64,000 nucleotides of DNA from an uncultured Roseiflexaceae bacterium (GCA_937988885.1 CALKHR010000022.1:62001-126000), one strand, 5' to 3'; counted from the stretch's first letter, positions 9,003-19,898 are shown. Translations and numbers: made by a program. The notes: generated by a model not told the origin, from the letters alone.

Positions 9003-9719
9003 TTAGTTATCGCTCATGCCGAAGAAATCGCGGCGTTGGCGTTCGAGCGTGCGTTCGAGCGCCTCGAAGGAGATGTAGTTGCCTCGGATCAGCAGTTCGC
9101 CCAGCACGATGTAGTGGCCGCGTTGGCGGAGTTGCGCCTGCTCGGCGAGCAGATCGGCGAGTTGCTCGTTGGTGATCAGCTTGTTGGCGACCAAGTACTC
9201 GCCGAGCCGTTCGGGACGCCTGCCGCTGCCGCTGCGCAGTTTGTCGCACTGCTGCTGGATCAGGGCCTTGGCAAGCTCCTGCGCCGTGATCAGGCCGCGC
9301 CGGATCAGGATGTCGCCGAGCGGGAGGCGCTTGCCCCAGCTTTGGGCGCCGCGCTGCTCGGCGAGCGCGAGTTCGAGTTGCTGTTCGGTGATCAGGCCGC
9401 GCTGGATCAAGTAGAAGCCGAGCTTCTGTGGCTCGAAGGAGCCGTGGCGATACGCGGTCGATTCTTGGTGATCGTTGAGACTCTCGAGCACGTCGCGTAC
9501 TTGTCGCAGGCTGGGATCGAGCGCGAGGGCGCGTTCGAGGCATTCTCGTTTGCGGCGCGGGTCCTGAACGAGGCGGCTCATCCAAAACCAGGCTGGCGCG
9601 TAATCGGGCGCTGCCAACAGCACCTGACGCATCAGCCGATAGCCATTGATCATATCGCCATGTTGAGCGCTCTGCACAGCTTGCTCAAACATATTCTCAT
9701 CTGTCGAGTAGTTACTCAT
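9003..9719 (-). CDS. TPR-like protein with four MshEN-like repeats
   Basis: A 238-residue soluble protein; ATG at 9719 (MSNYSTDENMF) chosen over an in-frame GTG at 9728. Residues 5-85 form TPR-like helices (AWFWMSRLVQDP, CLERALALDPS). Residues 100-235 hold four related ~30-residue repeats starting LGFYLIQRGLITEQQL, LGDILIRRGLITAQEL, LGEYLVANKLITNEQL and LGELLIRGNYISFEAL. This LG-x-L-I-x-x-G-x-I-x-x-x-x-L pattern is the helical motif of the MshEN/type II secretion ATPase N-domain, which in some proteins binds cyclic-di-GMP. No ATPase domain is attached. It stands alone. A role in polarity, motility or c-di-GMP sensing is inference only. Confidence 0.8.
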   Translation of the reverse strand: MSNYSTDENMFEQAVQSAQHGDMINGYRLMRQVLLAAPDYAPAWFWMSRLVQDPRRKRECLERALALDPSLRQVRDVLESLNDHQESTAYRHGSFEPQKLGFYLIQRGLITEQQLELALAEQRGAQSWGKRLPLGDILIRRGLITAQELAKALIQQQCDKLRSGSGRRPERLGEYLVANKLITNEQLADLLAEQAQLRQRGHYIVLGELLIRGNYISFEALERTLERQRRDFFGMSDN

Positions 9720-9892
9720 CACGATCACACTTTCTCGCGCTCGTCATTTTCTCGTTGAAATAAACGTTTCATACGCGAGTCGTAGCATAACAAACCGCCC
9801 ATTTGAAGACAATGGCAGCAATCTGGTATAGATTACAGAATGGTGATCGTTTGCTAATTACGGAGGTGTGTGGTAGGTGATGAGGGAAAAAA

Positions 9893-9922
9893 AGCCACTG
9901 GGATGCAGAAATCCCAGTGGCT
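9893..9922 (-). terminator. Intrinsic terminator of the aminotransferase gene
   Basis: AGCCACTGGGAT and ATCCCAGTGGCT form a perfect 12-bp stem around GCAGAA; on the minus strand it is followed by a run of six T. It lies 9 bp past the stop codon at 9931. Confidence 0.95.
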
Positions 9923-9930
9923 GAGGGTGT

Positions 9931-11139
9931 TTAAAGTTTAGCGGCGATCACACGGCCCAATCGCTCGATGCCTTCCTTGATGCGCTCGGGCGAGGCGTGC
10001 GAGAAGTTGAGCCGCATCGTGTTGGTGCCGCCGCCATTGGCGAAGAAGGAGTCGCCGGGCACGAACGCGACTTTCTGCTCGACCGAGTCTTTGAGCAGTT
10101 CGGTGGCGTTGATATGCTCGGGCAGGGTGATCCAGATGAACATACCGCCGGTTGGGCGCGTCCACTGCACGCCTGCTGGCATATGCTGCTCCAATGCGGC
10201 CAGCATAGTGTCGCGGCGCTGGTGATAGGTGGCGCGGATGTGTGGCACGTGGCGGTCGAGCAGGCCATCGCGGCAGGCTTCGTAGGCGACGGCTTGCGCG
10301 AGACTGCCGGTGTGCAGGTCGAGCCCCTGCTTGACGTGGACGAATTTGCTGACCAGCGCCTCCGGCACGATCGCCCAGCCCACGCGCAGGCCCGGGGCCA
10401 GCAGCTTCGAGAAGGTGCTGAAGTAGACCACGTGGGTGAGCTTGCCGTGCATCTCGACATCGAGCGCGGCGAGGATGGGTGGGCGCTCGCCTTCGTAGAA
10501 CAGCTCGCCGTAGGGATCGTCCTCGACGATCGGCAGGCCGTACTGTGCGGCCAATCGCAGAAGCCCGCGTTTGCGCTCAAGCGATGGTGTGGTCCCGGTG
10601 GGATTCTGAAAACACGATACAATATAAAGGAAGCGCGGTTGAATCCCTTGTTGAAGGATGCGCTCCAACGCTTCGAGGTTGATGCCCTCTGCATCCATTG
10701 GCACGGAGACGAACTCGGGTTGATACGGTCGGAAGGCCTGCAGCGCGCCGAGGTAGGTGGGTTCCTCGACAAGCACGGGGGCGCCCGGGTCGATCAGCAG
10801 TTTGCCGACGGTATCGAGACCTTGCTGCGAGCCGTTGAGCGTGAGGATTTGTTCGATTGGGATGCTGAGGCTGCGCTTGAGCATCAGTTGACCGATCAGT
10901 TCTCGCAGAGGTCGGTAGCCCTCGGTGGGGCCGTATTGCAGCGCCGCTAGTGGCTGTTCGACCATAATCCGCTCAGCGGCGGCGGTCAACTCCTCGTTGG
11001 GGAAGCACTCGGGCGCAGGTAGACCACCAGCAAAAGAGATCACATCGGGTTGCTCGGTGAGTTTGAGGAGATCTCGAATGGCTGAACTGCGGATCTTTGT
11101 GGCCCCGCTGGCGAGTTGGTCGATCCAAAGCGTACTCAT
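9931..11139 (-). CDS. PLP-dependent aminotransferase (2-aminoadipate/aromatic type, class I/II)
   Basis: A 402-residue fold-type I aminotransferase close to LysN/MocR-type catalytic domains. The start MSTLWIDQLASGATKIRSS has AGGAG upstream. Landmarks are ISFAGGLPAPECFP, LQYGPTEGYRPLRELIG, GSQQGLDTVGKLLIDPG, the Asn/Asp/Tyr cofactor region CFQNPTG and EDDPYGELFYEG, and the PLP-lysine in STFSKLLAPGLRVGW. The C-terminal RLNFSHASPERI contains the substrate-carboxylate Arg. There is no fused GntR domain. It should transfer amino groups between 2-aminoadipate, branched-chain or aromatic amino acids and 2-oxoglutarate; exact substrate unknown. Confidence 0.93.
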   Translation of the reverse strand: MSTLWIDQLASGATKIRSSAIRDLLKLTEQPDVISFAGGLPAPECFPNEELTAAAERIMVEQPLAALQYGPTEGYRPLRELIGQLMLKRSLSIPIEQILTLNGSQQGLDTVGKLLIDPGAPVLVEEPTYLGALQAFRPYQPEFVSVPMDAEGINLEALERILQQGIQPRFLYIVSCFQNPTGTTPSLERKRGLLRLAAQYGLPIVEDDPYGELFYEGERPPILAALDVEMHGKLTHVVYFSTFSKLLAPGLRVGWAIVPEALVSKFVHVKQGLDLHTGSLAQAVAYEACRDGLLDRHVPHIRATYHQRRDTMLAALEQHMPAGVQWTRPTGGMFIWITLPEHINATELLKDSVEQKVAFVPGDSFFANGGGTNTMRLNFSHASPERIKEGIERLGRVIAAKL

Positions 11140-11350
11140 GATGATTTGCTCCTAGGGGTATAGCGACGCTTCGGGCATGTGGTGCGGTGTGCGGTCGATG
11201 CACGATGCGAAGCACAGAATTATCAGCTGTGAGCGTTTAGTATAGCAGGTTTGGGAATGTGGGCGAGAGACAATTGCTGATGAGAGCAAGAAACAATCTG
11301 ATGATGTAGTGAAGTAGACGCTACTTGAGGCTACAGAGAGGTAGACGACA

Positions 11351-11926
11351 TTGATTCAAACAGGCTCATTGGCGCCCTCTCGGCGCGTGTTAGATGTCGA
11401 TGGCTCTTGGGTTGAAATCTCTCGTTTGTGGCAGCAGCAACCTGTATTGTTGTTCTTCTTGCGTCATAGTGGTTGCGCCGTTTGCCGTGCCCATCTCCTC
11501 GAGATTCGCGATAATTACACCATGCTTCAGCAGGCAGGCGGCAAAGTCGCGGTCGTCACCTTCGGTGATCCGCAATTGGCTGCGCAGATCAAGGAACGCT
11601 GGCGCCTGCCGTTCGAGATCGTGGCCGATCCTTCGTTGCAGATCTACCGCGAGTTCGGCTTGACCGAGGGCACGCTCGCGCATGTCTTCAGCCCAGATGT
11701 GTTGATGCGACAGTTGTCGCAGGCATTACGTGGAAATGTGCCGTATATCGATCCGCGCCAGGGCCATGTGACGCAGCTGGGTGGTGTGGCGATCGTCGAT
11801 CGGAACGGCGTGATACGCTTCTCATACACCGCCGTCCCGATCTACCGTTATCCCCCGATCAGCACCTATGTGACGTGGTTAACAGAGGCGGCGAACGGTT
11901 TCCCTACGCATTTTCCACAGCAATAA
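11351..11926 (+). CDS. AhpC/TSA-like peroxiredoxin-family protein (SelL/AhpC-TSA_2 type)
   Basis: A 191-residue thioredoxin-fold protein. The frame opens with TTG at 11351 preceded by AGAGAGGTAG; no upstream ATG fits. The active-site stretch is LLFFLRHSGCAVCRAHL, with the GCxxCR arrangement of the PRX-like 2 (AhpC-TSA_2) group. A DPSLQIYREFGL strand and the C-terminal IRFSYTA are family typical. It probably acts in thiol redox or peroxide reduction. It is the only plus-strand gene among minus neighbours, and its 3' end overlaps the 3' end of alaX by 23 bp on the opposite strand. Confidence 0.85.
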   Translation: MIQTGSLAPSRRVLDVDGSWVEISRLWQQQPVLLFFLRHSGCAVCRAHLLEIRDNYTMLQQAGGKVAVVTFGDPQLAAQIKERWRLPFEIVADPSLQIYREFGLTEGTLAHVFSPDVLMRQLSQALRGNVPYIDPRQGHVTQLGGVAIVDRNGVIRFSYTAVPIYRYPPISTYVTWLTEAANGFPTHFPQQ

Positions 11927-12620
11927 TGATCCGTTTGTTGCTGGCGCCCTTGGAGCGTGTTTTCACCAAGACAACGCGCCCCACTTCCGCAGTGCTCTTC
12001 ACGTGCGTGCCGCCGTCGGCCTGAAGGTCGAGGCCAACGATGTTGACGGTGCGCACTTCGCTGATGCCCGCCGGCAGCAGGTTGATCTTGGTGCGGATCA
12101 GGTCGGGGATCTGGAAGGCTTCTTCGCGGGGCAGAATCTTCACTTCGATCGGGCGGTCGGCGGCGATCTCGGCGTTGACTTTGGCGATGATCTCTTGGGC
12201 GAGCTCGTTGGAGAAGTCGCTCAGTTCGAAGTCGAGCCGCCCTTCATTGGTGTCCATATTGCCGCCTGTCACGGGTGCTTGGTGATCGCGCCAGATCACG
12301 CCGCAGAGAATGTGCAGGGCGGTGTGGGTGCGCATCAGCTTGTAGCGTCGCGCCCAATCGATGCTGCCATGCACGGTGGCGCCAACGGCGGGGGTTGTGT
12401 CGCCCGCGAGGGTGTGCCAGATGTGTTCGCCGTCGCGGCGCACCTCGGTCACGTCCCATTGCTGGTCGCCCGCGCTGAGCGTGCCGAGATCGTGGGGTTG
12501 GCCGCCGCTGGTGGCGTAGAAGGCGGTGCGATCCAAGGCTACGCGCTGCCCATCGACGGCAACGACGGTAGCATCGAACTCGCGCAGGTATGAGTCGGTG
12601 TGGTAGAGCAGTTCTGTCAT
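11904..12620 (-). CDS. alaX: AlaX-type alanyl-tRNA editing protein
   Basis: A 238-239 residue free-standing editing domain that hydrolyses mischarged Ser-tRNA(Ala) or Gly-tRNA(Ala). Two adjacent ATG codons (12623, 12620) follow GAGGTAA; the second has better spacing. Family motifs are ALDRTAFYATSGGQPHDLGTL in the N-terminal part, the zinc-binding HxxxH in MRTHTALHIL, and the C-terminal DLQADGGTHVKSTAEVG with the third ligand His. The aminoacylation domain of AlaRS is absent. It is convergent with the peroxiredoxin gene, overlapping by 23 bp, and is separated from ctaA-ctaB by a hairpin. Confidence 0.93.
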   Translation of the reverse strand: MTELLYHTDSYLREFDATVVAVDGQRVALDRTAFYATSGGQPHDLGTLSAGDQQWDVTEVRRDGEHIWHTLAGDTTPAVGATVHGSIDWARRYKLMRTHTALHILCGVIWRDHQAPVTGGNMDTNEGRLDFELSDFSNELAQEIIAKVNAEIAADRPIEVKILPREEAFQIPDLIRTKINLLPAGISEVRTVNIVGLDLQADGGTHVKSTAEVGRVVLVKTRSKGASNKRIIIAVENA

Positions 12621-12663
12621 CATTTACCTCGTTTGCTTCAAGTAGGGGCGAGGCGCATACGTT

Positions 12664-12690
12664 ACGGGCCGTTCATCGCGAACGGCCCGT
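12664..12690 (-). terminator. Stem-loop after the ctaA-ctaB fusion
   Basis: ACGGGCCGTTC and GAACGGCCCGT form an 11-bp perfect stem with a 5-nt loop, 38 bp past the minus-strand fusion gene and before alaX. No clear U tract follows. Confidence 0.65.
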
Positions 12691-12728
12691 TTGTGAGTGA
12701 TTGATGGAATGGCTCGGACGAGTTGGCA

Positions 12729-14654
<1,926 letters not shown>

Positions 14655-14990
14655 TGCGCTTCTCCGCGGGTAGTGCGGGCGCGCCAAAAGTTGATATTTT
14701 GGTAGAACGCGCCATGTAGAAGCCCGAGTTTACCATAACGGGGTAGTGGTGTCAAACATCACGAACATGATAACGATGCGGTAAAATGCCGTTTTTCGGC
14801 GTTTGTATCACCTCTGGTATAATAGTCCAACATCAGCCAGCACCACTGCACATAAATATCCATCTGTCATAAAATCACCCAAGAAACGCACGAAATTCGC
14901 CGTTGTGGTGAAAGATCGGCGTTCATGGATTGTACTTGCCTCTTAAGGTGAAAAACCACCATATTTCGAAATGCATGTAAAGGAGCGGTC
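14655..14990. other. Divergent promoter region, no gene
   Basis: This 336-bp gap lies between the divergently transcribed ctaA-ctaB fusion and an M20 peptidase. No coding frame is credible. A TATAAT at 14818-14823 is a possible plus-strand -10 element, with only a poor -35 match 17 bp upstream. The peptidase ribosome-binding site AAAGGAG lies at the right edge. Confidence 0.5.
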
Positions 14991-16373
14991 ATGTCTACAG
15001 CGTGGGAAACCTATTTGGCCGAGAATCAGGCGCGTTTTCAGGAGGAACTGTTCGACTTCCTGCGCATCCCGAGCATCTCGGCGTTGCCCGATCACGCCGA
15101 GGCCGTGAAACAGGCTGCGGAGTGGGTTGCCGAGCGCTTGCGTATCATCGGCATCGAGAATGTACAGATTCTGCCGACCGGCGGCCATCCGGCTGTGTAT
15201 GGCGATTGGTTGCACGCGGAGGGCAAGCCCACCGTGATGATCTATGGCCATTTCGACGTGCAGCCGGTTGATCCGCTGGAGTTGTGGACAAACCCGCCGT
15301 TCGAGCCGACCGTGCGCGATGGCAAGGTCTACGCGCGCGGCGCCTCCGACGACAAAGGCAATATGTTTGTGCCGATCCTGGCGATCGAGGCCCTGCTCAA
15401 GACCGCGGGTAGCTTGCCGCTGAACTTCAAGTTTTTGTTTGAGGGCCAGGAGGAGATCGGCAGCCCGCAGATGCCCGATTTCGTGGAGAAGCACCGCGAG
15501 TTGTTGGCCTGCGACCTGGTGTTGAGCGCCGACGGCGGCCAGTGGAGCGAGACGGAGCCGAGCATCCTGTTGGGCCTGCGCGGTGGATGCGGCTTGCAGA
15601 TCAACATCTACGGCGCGAACCGCGACCTGCACTCCGGCGGCTACGGCGGCACCATCCAGAACCCGCTGCACGCCTTGGTGCGCCTGCTCGATTCGATGCG
15701 CAGCAGCGACGGCACCATCACAGTGGCGGGCTTCTACGACGGCGTGAGCCTGACGGATGCCGAGCGCGCGCAGATCGCCGAGGTGCCCTTCGACGAGAAG
15801 AGCTACCTGGAGGATATCGGGGTTTCGGAGCCGTTCGGCGAGCCGGGCTTCACCACCCGCGAGCGCAGTTGGGCGCGACCGACCCTGGAGGTGGTTGGCA
15901 TGTGGGGCGGCTTCCAGGGCGAAGGCGTCAAGACTGTGCTGCCAAGCTCGGCGCACGCCAAGATCACCTGCCGCCTGGTGGCTGGGCAAGATCCTGCGCG
16001 GATTGTGCGGCTGCTGACCGAGCATATCGAGCGAAACAGCCCACGCGGCGTGCGAGTGGAGGTGCAGCCGCTCAAGTTCCTGGCGCAGCCCTACCTCATC
16101 CCAGCCGATCATCCGGGCAATCAGATTGTGCACTCGGTGCTGGAGGAGTTGTACGGTCGTCCCCCGTATTACACCCGCACCGGCGGCAGCATCCCGATCT
16201 GCACGCTGCTGAAGGAGCACCTCGGCGCGTACACCGTGAGCTTCGGTTTTGGGCTGAACGATGAGCGCGCCCACGCCCCCGATGAGTTCTACCGCCTCAA
16301 AAGCTTCGAGTTCGGTCAGCGCGCCTACTGCCGCTTGATCGAGCGCTTGGGCCAGGCCGAGCGCATCTCCTAG
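14991..16373 (+). CDS. M20/M25/M40 family dipeptidase
   Basis: A 460-residue metallopeptidase; the ATG at 14991 follows AAAGGAGCGGTC. Dimetal motifs run in order: VMIYGHFDVQPVDPLELW, ARGASDDKGNMF, FEGQEEIGSPQ (catalytic Glu-Glu), and the C-terminal GLNDERAHAPDEFY. The lid domain includes NRDLHSGGYGGTIQNPL. It should hydrolyse dipeptides or other short peptides. It is a paralogue of the M20 gene at 7124-8497 but more similar to the DUG1/CNDP-like group. Transcribed alone, with a terminator 8 bp downstream. Confidence 0.94.
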   Translation: MSTAWETYLAENQARFQEELFDFLRIPSISALPDHAEAVKQAAEWVAERLRIIGIENVQILPTGGHPAVYGDWLHAEGKPTVMIYGHFDVQPVDPLELWTNPPFEPTVRDGKVYARGASDDKGNMFVPILAIEALLKTAGSLPLNFKFLFEGQEEIGSPQMPDFVEKHRELLACDLVLSADGGQWSETEPSILLGLRGGCGLQINIYGANRDLHSGGYGGTIQNPLHALVRLLDSMRSSDGTITVAGFYDGVSLTDAERAQIAEVPFDEKSYLEDIGVSEPFGEPGFTTRERSWARPTLEVVGMWGGFQGEGVKTVLPSSAHAKITCRLVAGQDPARIVRLLTEHIERNSPRGVRVEVQPLKFLAQPYLIPADHPGNQIVHSVLEELYGRPPYYTRTGGSIPICTLLKEHLGAYTVSFGFGLNDERAHAPDEFYRLKSFEFGQRAYCRLIERLGQAERIS

Positions 16374-16381
16374 TTGAATGC

Positions 16382-16422
16382 GATGGGCTGCGGTATGGTG
16401 CGATGCCGAATCGCAGCCCATC
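16382..16422 (+). terminator. Stem-loop terminator after the M20 peptidase
   Basis: GATGGGCTGCG (16382-16392) and CGCAGCCCATC (16412-16422) pair perfectly over 11 bp with a 19-nt loop just past the stop codon. The U tract is weak (ACCTCTCC). Confidence 0.65.
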
Positions 16423-16595
16423 ACCTCTCCACGCACAGCCCCACACCATGCGTCTGGCAACGCATCCGCTCTAGGGAAAAGCCAGAATGTGGATGCAGTG
16501 TCGTTAGTACGGCGCAGATCGGCGCGTTGGAGGCGTGTCATCCCCCAAACAACGTGGTATAATCGCCACGAGCCAGCAAGATAAAGAAGTAGCCT

Positions 16596-19256
16596 ATGCC
16601 TAGGTATGAGATCCAAACTAGCCAGTTCGGCATGATCAGCGGTATCCGCCAAGCGCACAGCGACATGGTGTTGATAGCTGAACCCGCCGGACTCTTTGCT
16701 CCCGAGGTACGTAAGGGCCAACTCTATATCGTGGCTGAAGCCGAGGGCGATCCTGGTCGTGGTCGCGATGCCTGCCAGCTTGTGCTGCGCACGATTCGCA
16801 AAACCTTCTACGAAGATAGCTCCTACAGCGTCACGGCTGCGTTGCGCAAGGCTTTGATCGCGGCGAACCGCGTCCTCTACGATCAGAACTTCAACCTTGC
16901 CAGTCAAAAGCGCGTGTTTGTGGGTGTCACCTGTGCAGTGATCAAAGAACAAGATCTGCACGTGGCCCAGGTTCTGCCTGCCCAGATTTATATGTTCACG
17001 CAGGGCAAGCTGCGCGCGCTGCCCACCCACGTTTCGTGGAACCCGACCCCAACAGGCACGCCCCTGCATTTTAAGCTCAACGCGATTGGTGCAAGCCTCT
17101 CGGTCGAGCCAGATTTTTATCGGGCCGTGTTGAAACCGGGCGATAGCGTTCTGCTCAGTTCGAGCAATTTTGGCCGCTCGTTGTCGCAAGAAGATGCGAT
17201 GCGGCTGCTCAAAAGTGCTGAGCCAGAAGAAGCGCTTGAGATGTTGACCACGGTCTGTAAGCAGCACGAGTTGACCGACGCGCAGGGCTTGTTGATCAAC
17301 ATCACCCCGCCGCTCAGTCCGGCGGCTCAGGCCGCGCCGTTGAGTCGTGTGGGTGTGCTTGAGCGCAGTCGCCTCGCGTTGCGCAGCATGAACGCTTGGG
17401 CGACCCGCGTCACAGGCGAGGCTGCGCTGTTGGTGCAGGGCCCCGGCGCGCGCGAGAAGCGCCGCAAAGCCGAAGCCCGTAGAGAGCAGCAACGGCGCGA
17501 GCAAGAGCGCTTGACCCAACTCCCCGAGGAGCCGAAGGTGTCGTTGGACCGGGTTCCGCTCCCGCGTCCGCTTGATCTCGGCGAATCGTTGGAGGAACGC
17601 GCCACGCAAGCCCGTCAGCAGCAGCGTTCGCGCTTGGGCATGCCGCCGCCCCGAGAGGTGGAGGATGAGGCCATTCCGCCATCGGTCATGCTTGGCGAGA
17701 CGAACTACGCGATCCCCAGTACCGATCAGCGGCGCATCGACCTGAGCGATACGCCGAGTATGGCCGCGCTTGGCCGCAGCGCTCGCGGCGATTCGTTCTC
17801 CTCGCGCCCAACGGTGAAATCGCCCTACGATATGACAATGGGCGAACGTATTGCCGAGGGCTTCTCCAAGCTCCGTTCGATGATGAGTGGCTCGCGAGTG
17901 AGCCATCGCAAGCTCCCGCCGAGCGCTATGGCGCAGTCGCGTCGCCCCGTTGAACTGTCGTACCGTCGCCAGCGCCAGCAGCCGTTCTCGGTGATGTGGT
18001 TGCTGATCCTCGTGCTGTTGGTGGCGATCTTCATCATGTACGGCTGGAATCTGGCCGAGCAGAATATGCAGCGCGCCGCCAACGATTCGCTTGAGCGGGC
18101 CGAGGCTGCGATGGCAGCGGTGCGTGCAGCCCCAACCATCTACGAAGCCGAGTTGCTGTTGGGCTCCGTCGAGGTGGCCTTGGGCGAGGTGCGGGCGAGC
18201 AAGGTTGTCACTGCCACCCAGGAGAATCGGCTACGCTACGAACAGTTGGAGCAGGAATACGAGCGGGCGGTCTCATCGATTAAGAAGCTGAGCTATTTCG
18301 AAGATCTGCAAGTGTTCGCCCAACACCCGGTGCCGAACGGGGTATTCTCCAGTGTGGTGGTGCCGCCGCCGATCCAGAGCATCACCAATACGGCCAATTT
18401 CAACTGGATCTATCTGCTCGATAGCAACGTCGGTGTGCTGTACCGCATGCCCAAGAACGGTGGCCCGATCGAGGAGTTCCTGCGCCCCGACGATACCATC
18501 AACCAGGTGCCGATCGGCACGATTCGGGCGCAAGCCTGGCGCTTCGATAACATCGTGGCTGTGGCGCAGAACGGTGAGGGCGGGCCGTTCACCTTCTATT
18601 TCCCCACGGGCGGTCAGTGGGGCTACAGCAACCTGGCGGGCAGTTCGGAATGGGGACGTGTCAATCAGCGCTTCCGCGCCGTCAACTACGATGGCAACCT
18701 GTACATTTGGGGCGCTGTGCCCGAGCAGATTCTGCGCTATCGTAGCGGCAACTACGGCGACTTCCCGGACCCGTGGATTCAGGAGACGAAGGATAAGAAG
18801 GTCGATTCGGCGCTCGATATGGCCATCGACGGCAAGATCTACTTGCTGCAGCCCAATGGCAATGTGTTGGTCTTTATGGCCGGCTCCTTCGAGCGCGAGA
18901 TCGTTCTGGAGGAGATCAACCCAGCACTCGTTACCGCTTCGAGCTTCTTTGTATCGCCCGACGATCCCGAATCGGGCTGGATCTTCCTGGTCGATAGCAA
19001 CCAAGGGCGTATTATTCAGCTCGATAAAGTGACTGGCAAGTTTATCCAGCAGATCCAAGCTCCTCCCGATAGTCCGATCAAGCTCGATCAACTGACTGGC
19101 TTGTACGCCGATGAAACGGGCGGGCGCACCATTCTCTACTTGGTCAACGGCGGGCAGATCCTTCGCGCTTCGCTGCCCGATCCGCCTCGGCCCTTCCGTG
19201 AACCGGGCACGCAAACACCAGTCACCCCGACAACAACGCCAACCTCAACCCCGTAA
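16596..19256 (+). CDS. Membrane protein: degenerate PP2C-like domain, one TM helix, extracytoplasmic propeller-like domain
   Basis: An 886-residue protein. Residues 1-235 align in outline with PP2C-type phosphatases (SpoIIE/Stp fold), but the metal-binding signature normally VADGMGG reads IVAEAEGDPGRGRD, and the GDSR-type strand reads VLPAQIYMF, so catalytic metals are probably lost. Residues 285-345 are a charged Arg/Glu coiled-coil-like linker (REQQRREQERL). A single TM helix lies near 463-485 (MWLLILVLLVAIFIMYGW). A helical stretch follows, then about 600-870 a beta-rich region with FNWIYLLDSNVGVLYRM and WIFLVDSNQGRIIQLD, typical of propeller blades, and a Thr/Pro tail. It looks like a transmembrane sensor; ligand and partners are unknown. 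A TATAAT at 16558 precedes it. Confidence 0.8.
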   Translation: MPRYEIQTSQFGMISGIRQAHSDMVLIAEPAGLFAPEVRKGQLYIVAEAEGDPGRGRDACQLVLRTIRKTFYEDSSYSVTAALRKALIAANRVLYDQNFNLASQKRVFVGVTCAVIKEQDLHVAQVLPAQIYMFTQGKLRALPTHVSWNPTPTGTPLHFKLNAIGASLSVEPDFYRAVLKPGDSVLLSSSNFGRSLSQEDAMRLLKSAEPEEALEMLTTVCKQHELTDAQGLLINITPPLSPAAQAAPLSRVGVLERSRLALRSMNAWATRVTGEAALLVQGPGAREKRRKAEARREQQRREQERLTQLPEEPKVSLDRVPLPRPLDLGESLEERATQARQQQRSRLGMPPPREVEDEAIPPSVMLGETNYAIPSTDQRRIDLSDTPSMAALGRSARGDSFSSRPTVKSPYDMTMGERIAEGFSKLRSMMSGSRVSHRKLPPSAMAQSRRPVELSYRRQRQQPFSVMWLLILVLLVAIFIMYGWNLAEQNMQRAANDSLERAEAAMAAVRAAPTIYEAELLLGSVEVALGEVRASKVVTATQENRLRYEQLEQEYERAVSSIKKLSYFEDLQVFAQHPVPNGVFSSVVVPPPIQSITNTANFNWIYLLDSNVGVLYRMPKNGGPIEEFLRPDDTINQVPIGTIRAQAWRFDNIVAVAQNGEGGPFTFYFPTGGQWGYSNLAGSSEWGRVNQRFRAVNYDGNLYIWGAVPEQILRYRSGNYGDFPDPWIQETKDKKVDSALDMAIDGKIYLLQPNGNVLVFMAGSFEREIVLEEINPALVTASSFFVSPDDPESGWIFLVDSNQGRIIQLDKVTGKFIQQIQAPPDSPIKLDQLTGLYADETGGRTILYLVNGGQILRASLPDPPRPFREPGTQTPVTPTTTPTSTP

Positions 19257-19265
19257 ATCTACTTT

Positions 19266-19297
19266 CGGACAGTGTGGCACAACCGCCACACTGTCCG
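19266..19297 (+). terminator. Stem-loop terminator between the PP2C-like and GNAT genes
   Basis: CGGACAGTGTGGC and GCCACACTGTCCG form a perfect 13-bp stem around ACAACC, followed by TTTCCGT. It lies 9 bp past the stop codon and immediately before the ribosome-binding site of the next gene, so it may also limit read-through into that gene. Confidence 0.85.
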
Positions 19298-19319
19298 TTT
19301 CCGTGTGGAGATTTTTTGT

Positions 19320-19898
19320 ATGATCAGCATTCCGCCTCATATTGTGCTGGAGACCGAGCGCCTTGTGCTGCGCACGATCGATGAGAGTTTCGCTCAGCGC
19401 TGCCTCGATTACTACGAGCGCAACCGCGAATTTCTGGCGCCTTGGAATCCCACACCCAGCCCAGATTTCTACACGCTCGAATTTCAGCGCCTCAAGCTCA
19501 ATTTCGATACCGAGCTGCGTGCTCAGGATCGGGCGGTGCGCTTTTGGCTCTTTCGGAAGGACGATCTTCAGCAAGAGTACATTCTCGGCGGGTTCGCCTT
19601 CTCGAACATTGTGCGGGGCGCGTTCCAATCGTGTCATCTCGGCTACTACATGGATGGCGCCGCGATCAACCAGGGCTACATCACCGAGGCGCTGCGCAGA
19701 GGGATCGCGTTCGCGTTTGATGAACTGCTGCTCCACCGCATCGAGGCGAATGTGATGCCCCGCAATGTGCGCTCGCGGCGCGTGCTCGAGAAGCTTGGCT
19801 TCGAGTATGAGGGTCTGTCGCGGCGCTACCTCAAGATCGCCGGGGTGTGGGAGGATCACATTCACTATGTGATGCTCAACCCACGCGAGGATATCTGA
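19320..19898 (+). CDS. GNAT family N-acetyltransferase (RimJ/RimL-like)
   Basis: A 192-residue acetyltransferase of the RimJ/RimL type, transferring acetyl from acetyl-CoA to a protein N-terminus or small amine. The start MISIPPHIVLETERLVLRTI at 19320 is preceded by GTGGAG with 9-nt spacing; the longer frame from 19272 overlaps the terminator and is rejected. Family motifs are the N-terminal TERLVLRTI, GYYMDGAAINQGYITEAL (acetyl-CoA pyrophosphate loop region), HRIEANVMPRNVRSRRVLEKLGF and a C-terminal WEDHIHYVML. Typical length. It is isolated between two unrelated genes. Confidence 0.92.
   Translation: MISIPPHIVLETERLVLRTIDESFAQRCLDYYERNREFLAPWNPTPSPDFYTLEFQRLKLNFDTELRAQDRAVRFWLFRKDDLQQEYILGGFAFSNIVRGAFQSCHLGYYMDGAAINQGYITEALRRGIAFAFDELLLHRIEANVMPRNVRSRRVLEKLGFEYEGLSRRYLKIAGVWEDHIHYVMLNPREDI

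Noticed and set aside
14943..17906. 987-codon minus-strand open frame
   Set aside because: It is antisense to the M20 peptidase and the PP2C-like gene, both with clear homology. Its composition (very His, Arg, Gln, Leu-rich, no domains) is typical of an antisense frame in GC-rich DNA.
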